DNA from: Siderastrea radians
Lineage: Eukaryota > Cnidaria > Anthozoa > Scleractinia > Rhizangiidae
Length of the DNA: 64,000 nt
Reading direction: 5' to 3'
Assembly (NCBI GenBank): GCA_964017195.1
Contig: OZ024896.1
Span: 35,457,307-35,521,306 of the forward strand
Below are positions 13,135 to 25,882 of this stretch, one piece after another (the stretch's first letter is position 1; each line of letters starts with the position of its first letter). The translations under genes were made by a program, and so were the position numbers. The notes below the pieces were generated by a model. That model made no database searches and was not told where the DNA came from. It saw only the letters and a program-made list of their open reading frames with translations.

Positions 13135-16100
13135 CTAAATGTGTCCTTTAAGGTCATCTATTAAATCATCTACACTAACTTTGTTATCTGTCGTTGAACA
13201 ACTTCTTAACGAGGTTTCAATCAACTCAGCAGAAAAGTCCAGTTGATTGACAAGATTGTAATTATTCAGCAGTCTGCGTGCGTCGTCGGCGTCAATTAGA
13301 CCTGTGAAGAGTAAGGACAATGTCTCCATCAATCGTAATGACTTCTTTTGACCAGCTCACGTGACGCTCTTAAGAAGAAAGGAAATAGTTTAAAAAAACG
13401 AAATAACTCACAGTTATTTGGGGAGCGTGTGTTGACTAGAGCAGTTTGCAATTGAATCGTCATACTAAAACCCCCGTGATATAGTAGTGACATAATTTCA
13501 AAGAGCAAGCAAAGAAGTGATAAGAATAAAGGAAAAAATGAAAATCTCAATCCTTCACTGGCAAATGACACGGCATTTACTAGTTAAACCTTTTGCCTCA
13601 GTTGAAAAAAGGATTTTGCCCAAAATGTGCCCTAAAAAGTCAACAACGTTTCCTAAAGTTGAGAACTTAACAAAACAATCATAAAGCAACTTGGCAGTCA
13701 CCATGGGTGCTGCTCTGTACACCAAGTCTATTATGTGGTTCTGTGTTCAAGTGTAATTGTCAAAGTTTATATTCATTATTGTTGTCATCCTACCATTCTT
13801 TGTGACATTACTCAGGATTGGTGTATAGTGCAATAACCCCTCATATCCAACGAGCCTCATCAAATAATAGCTAGTTATCAACTAGGGCCAGAGCTTACTG
13901 TGTTGATGGAATTAAGACAAATAATTCTAGTGACCAATATTTAATTTCTCCTCAGAGTATCAATACATGATCAAGCATACAGGTTGTTTTGATTGTCCAT
14001 GTCATTCTCAAAACCAAATTATTTTAAAGATGGTATGGAACATCTGAAGAGAGGTAACATTTTGATCTCACAATATTACTAACCTGTTTGATCCTGATCA
14101 CAGACATATAATGCATTTGCCAGCTTCATAAATCTTTTGACCTTACTCTCTTCCTCAAAGTAATGTGGAGGATCGTAATCTCTGTCGCTACCGTACAACT
14201 TCTCTTTCTGCTTCTGTATAATCTGCTCAATCTGCTCTTGTTCTTTCTGAATGTGCCGTTTTTGCTCGATCAGATCATGTTGGCGTCTCAACAACTCCTC
14301 ACGCTTCTCTTCAAGTTGTTTTGCTTCTTCTTGTGACATGATGTAATCTCCATCGCTACTCCCCTCTGAAAGCTGCCGCCCTTCACTTCTCCGATCTCTT
14401 AGACTAGCCAGCTGAGAATCTCTTTGCTGTCTATTGACACTACCTCCTCTTTTTTGCTCCTCCAACTGTTTCACTACAAAATTAGAAAATTGTCCAGATC
14501 AGTGAAATAAATATTTGATGCGTTTTTTACTAAAGAAGAAGAAAGGTGGAGGCATTAAACTGTCTCAGACAACCTCAATTTTGCCTTTTTATGCAGATAA
14601 AAAGGACTTTTTTCAGACTATGTGCTGGGCTACTGAACGTTTATGGGTCCACTTCTATTCAGGGCCTTTTTGGGGATAAAAACATTTGCTGTCGGTTTCA
14701 CCTCCCTGTGACTAATATACCAAAGTACCCCCCTCCCCCCCCCAACGGGCTATTGGCCATCTCCAACAATTTTTTATTTCCTTTGTGTCCGAGATATCGT
14801 GAGTCTACTTTAGTAAAGATATGAAACAAAGAAAACTAGGGAGAGGGTTTCTAGTTTTTTGTTTTGTTAGTTTGCAGATGGGCCTGTGAGAGGGGAGGCT
14901 TCTGAGCCAGTAAAGGGGAAATGGCTGATAATAGGGATTTTACAGTAATAATTTTGTTACCTAAAATATTTTGTTGTTCCTGATACATATCCTGTGAATC
15001 TAGACTAGCATCATGTGCTGGGTACCTCCCCTCTTGGCTGACACCTTTCAGGGGTTGCCTTGTTTCCCACACTGGCCTTGAGGGTGGTGTTTCTAGACCA
15101 CGCCCACCATCTCTATCTTGACTGTGGCTTGAGGCAACGCTTGGTGCCGGAAGAGGCAGGGCTCGCTCAACAAAGGACATGAATTCTATCCAGCTGCAAT
15201 GAGATAAAACAACATCAAATTTTTAACATTAACTTGAAATGCCGTATTTTTAACTGGACAGTCACGGTGTGGGAGGTGATGAAAGTTGACAAAGCATTTT
15301 TAGACACTCAATTTAAGGGTAATGCATCCTTTAGCCCTGTGCTGGAGCTCTGTCAGGGTGGAGGCATACTGTTCTCTTGCTGGACTGGCTGGCTGGACTT
15401 GGCCTCAGGACAATGTGCAATGTGCCAACCCTACGCCGCCCTTGCGGTACAGGCCTTAGCCCCCACCCCCGCCCCCCACCCATTCCCAACATGGCACCAC
15501 ATGCTGAGGCACATAATCCAGTGGGTTTATCTGGTCACTGAGTTTCATCCAAGCCTTGCCCGTACATTACCTGGTGATGGTGACAACAATGATGATGATG
15601 GTGGCATTGGAAATGAATTATTATTATAAATGTTTACTCCCTACCTCACTTTTCCAGAGCTATATCTGTCAAGTCGGTTGATGATCTTGTCTAATAAGGA
15701 ATTGTTGAAAGGAATGTGATGCCGCAAGCAGATTGTCTTTAACTGAAGAGAAAATTAAAAGTTGTGTTAAACATCTGAAGTCATAAAAAAATCATTTATT
15801 TAATAAAATTAGTTATATTCAGATGCTCTCATTTTGCTTGTTTTGGACCCTTTTTTGAAACAAACTCTTCTCCTAACAACATCTACTGGTTGCTATTGGC
15901 ATATTTTTCTCAATAACAGAACCTATGTCAAAAAAAAAGAGACAATTTTTTAAAGTAACACCAGGCTGTTGGGGATTAAGTGTTGGTTTTCTTTTTTGCT
16001 AGATTTTTTAACTTTCCTTTAAGTATTGTAAGGGCATTGAGACTATGTAAAATGCCCTTAATATAATAATTATTATTATTATTAATGGGTCCCAGTGGGG

Positions 16101-18202
16101 TTAGCAATTGTCACCAATGCTTTCCCTGTAAAGGCTGGGAAATGCCCTTGCACTGCAACACACAGGCTCTACCAGGGAAGTCAAATGTTGCATGACCTTG
16201 TCTCATAGCCCCTGGTAATACTTTTAGCAGCTGAGCGGCAGTGGCAAAAGGCGGCGCCTTCAACTAACTGGAATCTGTGACTAAGTGAAGGAAAACTCGA
16301 CAGAAAAACCCTGCCCTCCTGGTTGGGGGTTGGGTGTGGGGCTAATCACCCCATCCCATAACACCAGCTTGATTATGGAAACTGCAAGCTCAGTGATTAA
16401 TGGGTGCAGTACAACAACTTGCCACACCCCCAATGATGTATTCGTCAGTTGGGTTGACGGAGCTGTGATGGCTATAGGTGAAATCCGAAAGGAAGCCCAT
16501 ATTCAGATTAAGTTGTTGGCTGGCCCAAAGACAAAAGTAAAGGACTCCGGGCTGTTGCAAGAGAAGTTGAGACAAGTTGCAAAAGTAGTTTTGTGTATAA
16601 TGCCCCATCTTTGTAAAGGCTGGCTTCCCAAATGATGATCCCACACAATCCCAGACAATCACAAAGTCAAAAATCACACAGAAATATACTTATGCGATTA
16701 TGCGATTGCTTGTGATCAGACTTGATCATGATGCTCTGTCTTTAGCGATCATCTGCAATCAGTTGCTATTGGTGATGACACAATGAAAACCATTGTTTTT
16801 GATTGTTGGTGATTGATTCTTATTGAAACCCACCCCATAATGTACACATTCTGTCAATTCTGTTGACCTAAATATATGCAGGTAGAACAGATCACTTTGT
16901 TTTCCAATCATTTGCAATTCTTGTGATTATGTGAAAACACAGCTCTTTGCAACTGTGTACAATAGACTGAGTCATTAATTTCTATAATGAGGTGATCATC
17001 TGCAATCATATCTCTAATGGAAACAAAGTGCTTTTTCAACAGAAGTGCTTATTTTGGCGAGTTAATAACATTTATCATAATACAGTATTATTTGTGTTTA
17101 TGAAAAAAATCCAATCAGTCTCATCAGATGTGAACTCACAACCAACATTTAGGCCAAGCTCCCCATCTGGTAAGACTTCATGCATGACTTGACATCATGA
17201 AACTACCTTTTGAGATGATATAAATTCTGCTCTTGCTACATCTTGTTCCTCTAAAGTTCTCCGCAAGGCTAGAACATGTCCTGTGGCATGATCAATTCCT
17301 TTTAGCATTTGCTCCATTTGCAACAAAATTTCAGTGTCTTGCTTGTCTTGGTAAGCTTTCTTCGTAGCAATGGCACTCTGTCGACCTGTCGGCATTTCAT
17401 CACCTCTTGGCGATAGCTGATTTGGTTTTAACGGCAAGTTGGTATCCCTGGGAGAGCTTTTTGACATTTTTTGCTGGAGTCGGTCACCTGGGTTAGATGA
17501 TAAGTCAAGCTGTGGGATGTGAAATTCTCGTGTGGCAGTTGGTTGTACTGCGTTACTTAGAAATTTCAAAAGCTGTTCGTAGTTTACCCAGTTTGGCCTG
17601 TGAGCAGACATAAATACGGCTAACAATTCATTCAAAAGCTCTCCTCTGACAGGAATTTGCAGCCTGAAAAATTCCCTCTCGATTTGATCTGCAGAAACAA
17701 AGCCTGTCAAAGTTGAATCGAACCCTGCAAAGTTAAGATAAGCATCTTTCAGCTTCGAAGTATCAAATCCCAAAAGTACTGCATTGATTCTGGAAGTTAA
17801 ATCTCTGGTTTTGTCAGCATCAACACCTGGATTTTTTCTGATAGGTGGTAAAACTGGGGGAGAACTTGGAGATGAAAATTTCCTTAAGCCATCAAGAGAG
17901 TTACTACGATGATCATCTGGGTCTTCCAGCGATTTTAAAATCTTTCTCGGCGGTGTGTCATTTCTATTTGCCCACGGAGGAGCAGATACGACGGACGATT
18001 TCTCAGAGCTTGCTGTCGATAAAACCGAAGAACTTCGTCCATGCTGTTGGCCTTGGAAGCTCGATCCTGCCTGATTATTGTCATTTCTCTGCTTTAGCGG
18101 CTTTCCATATTTATCGACTGCGACTTCAACTTGCTTTCCACCGACAATTTTCACTTCAAGCAAAGGTTGGTCGTCTCGTCCGAAAGGGGCCAAGCCAGCC
18201 AT
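13135..18202 (-). CDS. C1orf87: EF-hand protein, C1orf87-like, complete five-exon gene (627 aa)
   Basis: Exons on the minus strand are 18202-17207, 15742-15645, 15193-14961, 14473-14084 and 13301-13135 (stop TAG at 13137-13135). All have GT/AG borders and compatible phases, and sum to 1884 bases. The N-terminus (EVKIVGGKQVEVAVDKYGK) and a helical block ending in VNYEQLLKFLSNA resemble human C1orf87, a poorly characterised EF-hand protein of about 546 aa, as I recall it. Exon 2 plus the start of exon 3 give an EF-hand-like pair (LDKIINRLDRYSSGKVSWIEF). Exon 4 holds a charged coiled coil (EEKREELLRRQHDLIEQ). The last intron splits a canonical calcium loop, DQDQTG|LIDADD, at its conserved glycine, with Asp rather than Glu at position 12. 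A weaker EF-hand follows. The function is unknown; calcium binding is inferred from the loop. Confidence 0.8.
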
Positions 18203-19461
18203 TTACGATTTTGACAACTTTTACCCATGCTTCATAAGCTGACCTAGGAATAATAAGCTTCTTGTGGTCAAAAATACGGTAGCTGTTCTATCCATTATTG
18301 ATGGTAAAGACCTCAAAAAACAGAAACGCAGAATTCATATGAAGCAGAAAATTAAAATTCGTTGTTGCTAAGGTGTTACTTTTAGTGTTGCTTACACAAC
18401 GCGAAGAACAATTTCCCGTTCCCAGTCTTTACCGGTTAGAAGCACCTGGCAAGAAGCAAGTCGAGGCAAGAACCCGGAAGTTCTTCGGTTGTAGTTTTCT
18501 TGCTGTTCAGAGTTAAGGCAACGTTACATAAAACTGACCGTTACTGCCTGTTCCTTTATAAGACAGATAAAGCAGATCCCAAGGTAAGTCGTTTTACCGA
18601 GAGGATGAGAAATACATGATTTAAATTTGCTACAGGTAGTTCAAAAGTCTTCACCAGAGTACTTTCGCATTCAATAAGAAAGTTTGTTTTCAGGAACAAA
18701 TGTGTCGGTAAACTCTGAGAGCAATGTTCTGAACATAAAACACATTTGCATAGGCTTGTCAGTATAAAAATAGAGAAAAGACTTTTAGGGTGGGTCTTTG
18801 CATCTTCCAAACAAGTGTTTTCGAGGGTCCTACCGACGCTCTCGTTTTGGTCACACTCTCAGTTTTATTGAGTTTGTATTTGGGAATTTTCAACGACTTG
18901 GAAGGCTGTTAATCCGCCCACTATCAGGCCAAAGTGAGAAGGCAACTGAGGGGATATTTTTTGAGACATTTTTGCTTGCTGTCATATTTCTGATTTACGT
19001 ATGGCTTGTTTAATAATTATCGCGCCTTCTGTAATTACTTACATATTTATCTAATACAATATTTAGGGGGATCTTTTAAAAAGCTCAAAAGAGCTTGCTG
19101 GATCTCCTTCCATGTAAGTTTAAATTAAGAAGCAATAGAATTGTAATGAATTATTGAAGGTGAATAAAGATTACGTGCACTTTTGAGAGATAATGGCCGG
19201 ACGTAGCTTCTTAAATAAGCCAAAAATTTTGTCACATCGTAAGCTGGCACGTCGCGTCACACGACAGGTATTTCATGCAAGGATTTGTATGGGAATTACT
19301 TTACCTTACTAAAAAAAAAATATATACATATTTTGACCTATAGCAATTCTCAGACAAATTCTTGTACTGTATTCTCAACAGTCACCGTGAAGTTGGGAGT
19401 CCTGCGCTCAGTATTTTTAAAACGACCAAGAAACCATGTCTCTTCCTCTTGATAATTCCAG
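18203..19461. promoter_or_regulatory. Divergent intergenic region between the C1orf87-like gene and family X gene 1
   Basis: The two genes are transcribed away from each other, so both promoters should lie here. No confident TATA box was seen. A good acceptor (polypyrimidine run, TTCCAG) sits at 19456-19461, six bases before the family X ATG, so the X gene has at least one upstream exon in this stretch that I could not place. A degraded copy of about 18240-18930 recurs at 23500-24180. Confidence 0.45.
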
Positions 19462-19467
19462 GTAGGA

Positions 19468-21063
19468 ATGGCAGAATGTTCCAGCGATGACCAACAGATC
19501 TCCTCTCATTCTTGTTATTCGGATATAGAGGACAAGCTCAACTCCTTGCGGGTTAGTCTGTCTCACGTTTCCAGTCACCTATACAAGCTTGATGAGATAG
19601 GAGACTGGGTGAAAGAACAGAAGAAGAGCAAGGACAAAGCAAAACAAGTACCTGTTGAAAAAGTGGGTAAAGTTCTTGAAGCAACGATCAAAGGCGGAGA
19701 AAAATTCAGAAGTGGCCGGGAACTGGAAATTGCGAGAGGCGTTTTGGACATCATCTCAAGCATTGCCGTGCTGAAAGGTGAACCAGATGGTCAGGCCATT
19801 AAAGCGATCTGTGGCGTCATTAGCGTGATTATCACTCAACATGAACCAAAGCAGCCAAGTGTGATAGACCGACTGGCAAATGTCGTCCATGACAAACTGG
19901 TCGACCTCAACAAAAAGCTGCACGACCAAAAATATCAAGGGCTGAAACGTCGCGTCTCAGACCAGACAGCCCAGCTGCGCACAATGAAGCCTGGAGAGAA
20001 ACTGGACGATCCCAATTTGTGGAATGACTATGTTCAGTTTATGGGTGAGCTGTCTGACAGATTTGAATCACCACTGCCGTTTAAGTACGACAAAGAATCC
20101 CTTACCAAGGATCCTGACGTCGCAGATTTCGTGACAGCAGTGGTGGCGTACTGCCAAGCCTACAGCTGTTTCATGGCGCTTCTGACCGCTGCAAAGGGAA
20201 CATTTGCAAACCTGGGGACCGAATATAAGGAAGTCGAAGAAGCAGTGGAACGAAAAATAAGATGTCAACGAGAAGACGCAGAAGAAAAACTTGCTTTTTT
20301 ATCAGATGAGAGATACCTAACATTTCTTGGAAAACTTCCGTGTGAGGGTGGAAAACTGACAAAGATCGTCGTTCTAAGTAGAAACATATCAGGTAAGAAC
20401 TTGGTAGAAGCGGTCAGAGGCAGCTTAAATTTGTCCCAGATGCCTGATTTGGAAACAGTTGAATCTGCTGCAACTAAGGTGTCTCGCCAGTCAGTGAAGC
20501 TGAAGATAGAAGGACATCAAGTCCCACCTGGAAATCTCATAAAGTGGATTATGCTATCGGTGTTGGGGCCGCCATTCTGGGTTCAGTTCATAAACGAGAC
20601 TAACTTCCCCATGAAGGTTGTTTCAGGGGAAGTCGGTTGGCGCAAGACTAACTTCAAGTTTGTCCAAGACATTCAGCCTCATTCATCGTACCCAAAAGGA
20701 CTTCCCTATGGTTTCGCTACGTTCTCCACGTTCTCTACTGGTGGATATCTCATCATTTACATGAACCGAATGCAAAATCCTAATCTAGACCTACCAGCAG
20801 GAGACGTTAGAGTCATTGAGTTTGCTTTGTCGGATGGGGTATTCTCTGGTCGAAAAGTTAACATTCGAGACAAAACTAGTGGCGAGTTTACCCGTGGCCA
20901 AGATACCTACAATGCCATGAAGTCTGATGAGGCCAAGGCTTTGTACTGGTTTGACCGTGGAGAGCACTACATGGCAAGAGCAGAGATTGTGAGATCGTCC
21001 TTGGGAGTGTGGATTTGGCGATTCGTAGTTCAGAACTTTGATCCATTTGCTGTCGAAGACTAA
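19468..21063 (+). CDS. Family X gene 1: uncharacterised 531-aa protein, helical N-terminal and beta-rich C-terminal halves
   Basis: This is one long open exon from ATG 19468 to TAA 21063; AATAAA follows at 21343. I do not recognise the family by name. Residues 18-60 are helical and basic. Hydrophobic or amphipathic segments lie at about 89-101, 111-122, 220-242 (FVTAVVAYCQAYSCFMALL) and 357-373. Residues 130-300 are strongly charged helix. From about 371 the sequence looks beta-rich, with VQFINETNFPMKVVSG, a STGGYLIIY strand and a C-terminal WRFVVQNFDPFAVED. No signal peptide is seen at this ATG. Helical hydrophobic hairpins followed by a beta domain recall alpha-pore-forming or membrane-active proteins, but this is resemblance of layout only. 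The acceptor six bases upstream means an earlier exon could extend the N-terminus. A second full-length copy and at least three decayed relatives lie in the window. Confidence 0.8.
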   Translation: MAECSSDDQQISSHSCYSDIEDKLNSLRVSLSHVSSHLYKLDEIGDWVKEQKKSKDKAKQVPVEKVGKVLEATIKGGEKFRSGRELEIARGVLDIISSIAVLKGEPDGQAIKAICGVISVIITQHEPKQPSVIDRLANVVHDKLVDLNKKLHDQKYQGLKRRVSDQTAQLRTMKPGEKLDDPNLWNDYVQFMGELSDRFESPLPFKYDKESLTKDPDVADFVTAVVAYCQAYSCFMALLTAAKGTFANLGTEYKEVEEAVERKIRCQREDAEEKLAFLSDERYLTFLGKLPCEGGKLTKIVVLSRNISGKNLVEAVRGSLNLSQMPDLETVESAATKVSRQSVKLKIEGHQVPPGNLIKWIMLSVLGPPFWVQFINETNFPMKVVSGEVGWRKTNFKFVQDIQPHSSYPKGLPYGFATFSTFSTGGYLIIYMNRMQNPNLDLPAGDVRVIEFALSDGVFSGRKVNIRDKTSGEFTRGQDTYNAMKSDEAKALYWFDRGEHYMARAEIVRSSLGVWIWRFVVQNFDPFAVED

Positions 21064-21999
21064 AGTTAAGTGTAATCATGTTAAATATAAACATTGACGG
21101 GCCATTGAGACTTGGTCGTTGTCGTCGTCGGCAGCGCAAGTGATTTCATCATGTTCTCTTGGTTGTCGTCTTAACTGTTGGAAATTTTAAAGAAGTAACA
21201 AAAAATGTGTTATGCGTTACCGTCACTCCATATTAAAGACAGCAAATCTCGTTGAATTTAATTTATAGCTCGTTAGTCGCTGTACTGTTAATTTGTCTCA
21301 CACATGTACATGTAGCATACACTAGTGTGACTGAGGAAACGCAATAAACAGACTGATTTAAGTGAAGTTGCGTGAAGTCGACTTGTGCCCTGAGTCGCCA
21401 TCTACCAGCACCCTCTACTGCCACCTATTGTGAGCTCACTAGAGGACTGCTCAAAAACTGTAAGGACTTGTATTAGGTCTGGATTCAGCTGTATATTAAA
21501 GGACATAGCCTTTTCGTTGTTAAGAAGTAAAAATGTTCATGAACAGCTATTAATTTCTGTTGTATTTTCTGTCATCTTGAAGCAACAGAGAAAGTTCGGG
21601 GAAGGCAATCACATTATCCGAAAAGAAGCTCTTTTGGTCCACACTCGAGCACTCGAGTAACCTTTGAAGCGCTTGGGATTGAATAAAGCTAACCTTATAA
21701 TACGGCCAGTTCGAGCTGTCGTCGAGTTGCCCAGTTTCTAGCTTCCGCCGCAGACGGAATATGACCCCCCGGGGGTACTAAATAAAGTTATCTATGGGGA
21801 GGCTCAAACCCGTACCCTTTAATACACAAATTTTACCAAAATGGTACTCCTTTCAGATCCCTAGCGCAAGATTGCACCCTTTTCGTATACCTCAAGGATA
21901 AGTAAGTCAAAACAATAGAAATTCCTATACAATCGTCACATTTTTTTTCAGGGCTTTCCGTCGTTTTTTCAGTGGTTCGGTGGCTCAAAGGCTCAAAGG

Positions 22000-22790
22000 T
22001 GGCTTTTCGTTTCTCTAGCTTTTCGTACACTGTCACGGTTAGATTTCATTAGTTCAAGAGGAATAAGTTGCATGTCATTAGCATTATGGTCGTTAGAAAG
22101 AAAATGCTCTGAGACTGCAGTACGTTTAGAAATGTTTGTTTGTTTGTCAACAGGTCTGCGATGTTCGTTGAAGCGGTCCTTGAGCCGTCGTTTGGTTTCT
22201 CCTATGTATTGTTTGTGACAACGAACGAAAAGCTAGAGAGGCATACCTCATCGATAGAGGTCAAGCCTTGGAACCTCTAGGTTTAAATAGGAGTGATGAA
22301 ACTTGACCCTTTTTCCGGTGTTTCATCCTCCGTGTTTGTTTGTATTTTCAGTTGTATTTTTTTTGGCATTTGTTTGGTATTTTCCATTTTCTTATTTCGA
22401 ATTGTTACGTTTTTAGAGTTTAACGCGGTACGTTATCTCTATCACTAAAGCTTATGTTATTATAGCATTACGTATCCTTCTTATGTTATACATCTTTCAA
22501 ATTCTAAATCGCAACGTTTTTAGTTTTTTCGCCAGTTTCAGTAACGTTGTAATATTAGCTTCTTTAAATATAAATTTCAATTCGTAACGTTTTTAGTTTT
22601 TACGCCAGTTTTTAAACGTTGTAATATAAGCTGTTGTATGTTGTTATTTTAGAATCATATTTTATACCCTTAGTTTAAATTGTAACGTTCTTCCCCTTAG
22701 AGTCATTCTCTGTAAGACCCTGAAGAAGAAAGGCTGTGCCTTTTGAAATATTGGTAAAAAATATATACAGTTTCCCTACACCGTTGAATC
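22000..22790 (+). mobile_element. Penelope-like element, 3' end with inverted GIY-YIG segment
   Basis: On the minus strand, 22220 down to about 22000 reads CHKQYIGETKRRLKDRFNEH and then SKRTAVSEHFLSNDH, a GIY-YIG endonuclease domain of the Penelope-like type. On plus, 22226-22306 reads RKAREAYLIDRGQALEPLGL and ends at TGA; this is the natural continuation of the same protein. The nuclease part is thus inverted against its own C-terminus at about 22222, with a few shared residues (RKARE). About 480 bp of AT-rich 3' sequence follows. It includes a hairpin AAAGGC-TGT-GCCTTT next to CTGAAGA and GAAA at 22720-22750, which looks like a decayed hammerhead core without a clear stem I. Confidence 0.72.
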
Positions 22791-23079
22791 AGCATTGCTT
22801 TTTTATCGCATTTGTCACGAAATGATCTGATTTTAGCAAAAGGAATAGAAATTCTCCGTCATTATGGTAATAGGTATAATCGATAAAAGAGGTATACCTC
22901 GAAAAGTACAGTGAAATGTCCACTAGAATGAACTGCGGCTTCTTTGGGGCAACCACGTGATCCATACGAAAATTAAGTGCTCTTGATAATCTCCTAGGGC
23001 GGGGCTGGGGAGTAGAGTGGAGGGGGGGGGGCACTCCCCATGTGGCCTTAAAGGGAATGTGCCACTGGATAGGGTATGT

Positions 23080-24180
23080 TTTTCTTGTTCCTGTAGCGTT
23101 CTCCCCAATGCTTGAACATGTCCCTTCGCATGATCAATTAAGCATTTCTTGAAAAGCTGTTTTCATGGTAGTCATAACACTCTTTCAACCTTTCTGCACT
23201 CATAACCTCTTGCTGATACGTGGTTTAGTATGCCAAGTTGGTCCCCTCGTTTCCACATGGAAGAGCAGATACGACGGACGATTTCTCAGAGCTTGCTGTC
23301 AATAATACTGAAGAACTCGTTGGCCTTGGAAGCTCAATCCTGCTTGATTATTGTTACTTCCCTGCTTTAGTGGCTTTCCATAATTATCAACTGCGACTTC
23401 ACCTCGCTTTCCACCCACAATTTTCACTGTAATTCAAGCAAAGCTTGGTCGTCTAGTCAGACTGAGACCAAGCCCATTCTTGATAAGCTTCTCTCGGAAT
23501 AATAAGCTAATTAAGTTAAAAATATGGCAACTGTTTTTATCCATTATTGATGACAAAAACCTCGTTAAAAAGAAACGCAGAATTTACCTGAAGAAGGAAT
23601 TTCAATTGCACGGATGTGTTTGTTATTGCCAAGGGTACTTTTGGTGTTGTTTACACAACTTGACGAACAGATTCCCGTTCCCAGTCTGGCTGAGGCGCAA
23701 CCCGGAAGCAGGGGGAGTCTCATTTTATCTTCGTTTGCGTTCGTTCAGATCTGAAGCAACGTTAAAATTCAACGGATTACTGGCTGCTGCATTTCAAGGC
23801 AGATCAAGCATATGAAAAGAAAGTTCTTTCACTGGGAGGTTGACAAATGCGAAGTACTTGGGCTAAAATGGACGATTTGTGAGAGGTAGTACCATAGCTC
23901 GGAGTTATAAATAGCGTACTTTCGTTTTTAATTTCATAAGAAATTTTGATCTCAGGAAAGCATATTGTATAGGCATGCACAAGACAACAGAGAAAAGAAC
24001 TTTAGGGTATGTCTATGCATTAAGCCAAGGTAAAGTGAAAACAAGTGCTGTCGAAGGTTCAACCGGCGCTCTCGTTTTGATTGCCACTGCATTCAACTCT
24101 CGTGCTCCTTGATTCCTTGAGTGTGTATTGGTAAAAAAAATATTTCACTGACTTGAAGTGGCTACTATCGCGCTTGGGGA
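23080..24180 (-). pseudogene. Duplicated, internally deleted copy of the C1orf87-like 5' exon and upstream region
   Basis: The stretch matches 17230-18930 in the same orientation. GAACATGTCC..GCATGATCAATT at about 23113 corresponds to 17270, and GAGCAGATACGACGGACGAT at about 23262 corresponds to 17980. The upstream part also matches (ATCCATTATTGATG, TTCCCGTTCCCAGTCT). A block equivalent to about 17450-17960 is missing and frames are disrupted. Since intergenic upstream DNA is included, it arose by DNA duplication, not by retroposition. It belongs with family X gene 2 as the second half of a duplicated divergent pair. Confidence 0.72.
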
Positions 24181-25876
24181 AGTATCGTATTAAGAGAGCG
24201 TCCACGAGAAAACCAGGCGAAGGGTGATGATACTCAAATCACCGATTTGGGTCGAACTTGGGACTTAGGTTGCGTGACATTAGTAGATATTAGTGTACTA
24301 AAGCAACAGGTCAAATATGCTATTAACCCGTGTTGTTGGTTATTTTACAGCCAAATATCTCAACTGACCAACAAGCTACACATGTAACTTTTACATGAAA
24401 TTAAAGAGGTATATCGCAGCTTTTGAAAAATAAAATAAAATTTTGGGGTAAATGATGCAACTTGTAAGTATGGAGAAAAAATATCCTGCCCACTCAAAGG
24501 ATTATGGCGATTCCATCAAAGTTTATCGAGCAATATTGCCATTCAGTTTTCTTGTCCTAATATCAAATGGGCAAGAAATGTCAAAGGAGGCATCGTTGTG
24601 ACCTTGAACTGGCCAGAATCAGTAAAAAAGACCTTTCAGGCATATCTCATGAAAGTTGTGAGGGCTAATAATAATAACCGTTCTCTGGAGGAACTCTCGA
24701 TTTAACATTAAGGCATATCAAAGGATACAAAAAGGTAATTGCTGATAAATACACTTGTTTAGATGCTTCAGTCTTGATCTAGAGTTTTAGAAAGGACGAA
24801 AGTTTTTAACATTCGAAAAGTTGTTTCTGTCTTCTTCATTTCTTTTGCAATACCTTTACCGTTCTGATCGTTACATGTGAATTTGCTGTTGCTGCGACCC
24901 TTTGATCAACAGTTCTATTTGACATTCCAAATCCAGTCTGGATCAACCTCTTAATTCAGCTACTTCGTGAGTTCATTTTATGTCGAGCGATCCGGCACTA
25001 TTGCCGTTAGTTCTCAGAGGCGACGATAATATGTTGTTATAGTCCCAATAGGTTTTACGCCCAAAATTAAGGTGTCCTTTCTCCGTCCTTAGTTTAGATT
25101 CCCTTATCTCGTTACTAATTTTCGCAGGAACTCAATTTCGCGAATATTTGAGAAGAAAAATCGCGATTTCGCGAAGAAATCGTGTTGAAGAGACTAAAAC
25201 TTCGCGAAAATGTTTCAGATGTTGCTTCGCATTGGCGAACAGATAGGCTCGGTGTAAATTTAATTGGACAAGAAACTGTATTGAAAAAGAAATTCAAGCT
25301 TATCAAGTTTTGGTGTTGTGTTTACAGTTTCTTTCATTTCATAATACAGCAGGCTTTCGACACCAAAATATTAAGACATGACATGAACTAAAACACGAGC
25401 CTACAACTTTCTTTGGAGTAACTGGTTGAACACGGTCCAATGGTGAAAGAATATAATGGTCTCAGACTCACCACATTAGGAGGGATAAAATGGTTCCTTG
25501 CGGCTGCACATGCGGCAGGCGCTTGAAGTTTCTACAAAAGATTCCCGGAAAGTATTTGACCCGTGTTTGGGTGCAGGGGTGCCGCTGAGGGTGTGAAACC
25601 TGAGGGTGAGGGTGTGAGGGTGTGAAGGGTGTGAAACCCTATTTAGTAAAAAAAAAAAGCTCTTAAATACCAGCCCTGTGTAGGACAACACCCTCCATTT
25701 TAGGTCTCTTTTTATGACATAAGACAAAATACACACTCTTATTTTACACAATCTTAAAGTGTTTTAAAGACCGTCAAACGTCTGCGATGTAGGATTGCTA
25801 AATACTGTATAAGGCATATTTAACAACGACAATCGTGTAACCATACCTTGTTTAGGTCAAGTTCGCATCATGTTTA
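24181..25876. other. No gene seen
   Basis: Short palindromic TTCGCGAA motifs recur at 25135-25215. 25395-25425 is a second copy of the LINE target sequence. GTGTGAGGGTGTGA repeats occur at 25585-25640. Confidence 0.45.
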
Positions 25877-25882
25877 GAATTA

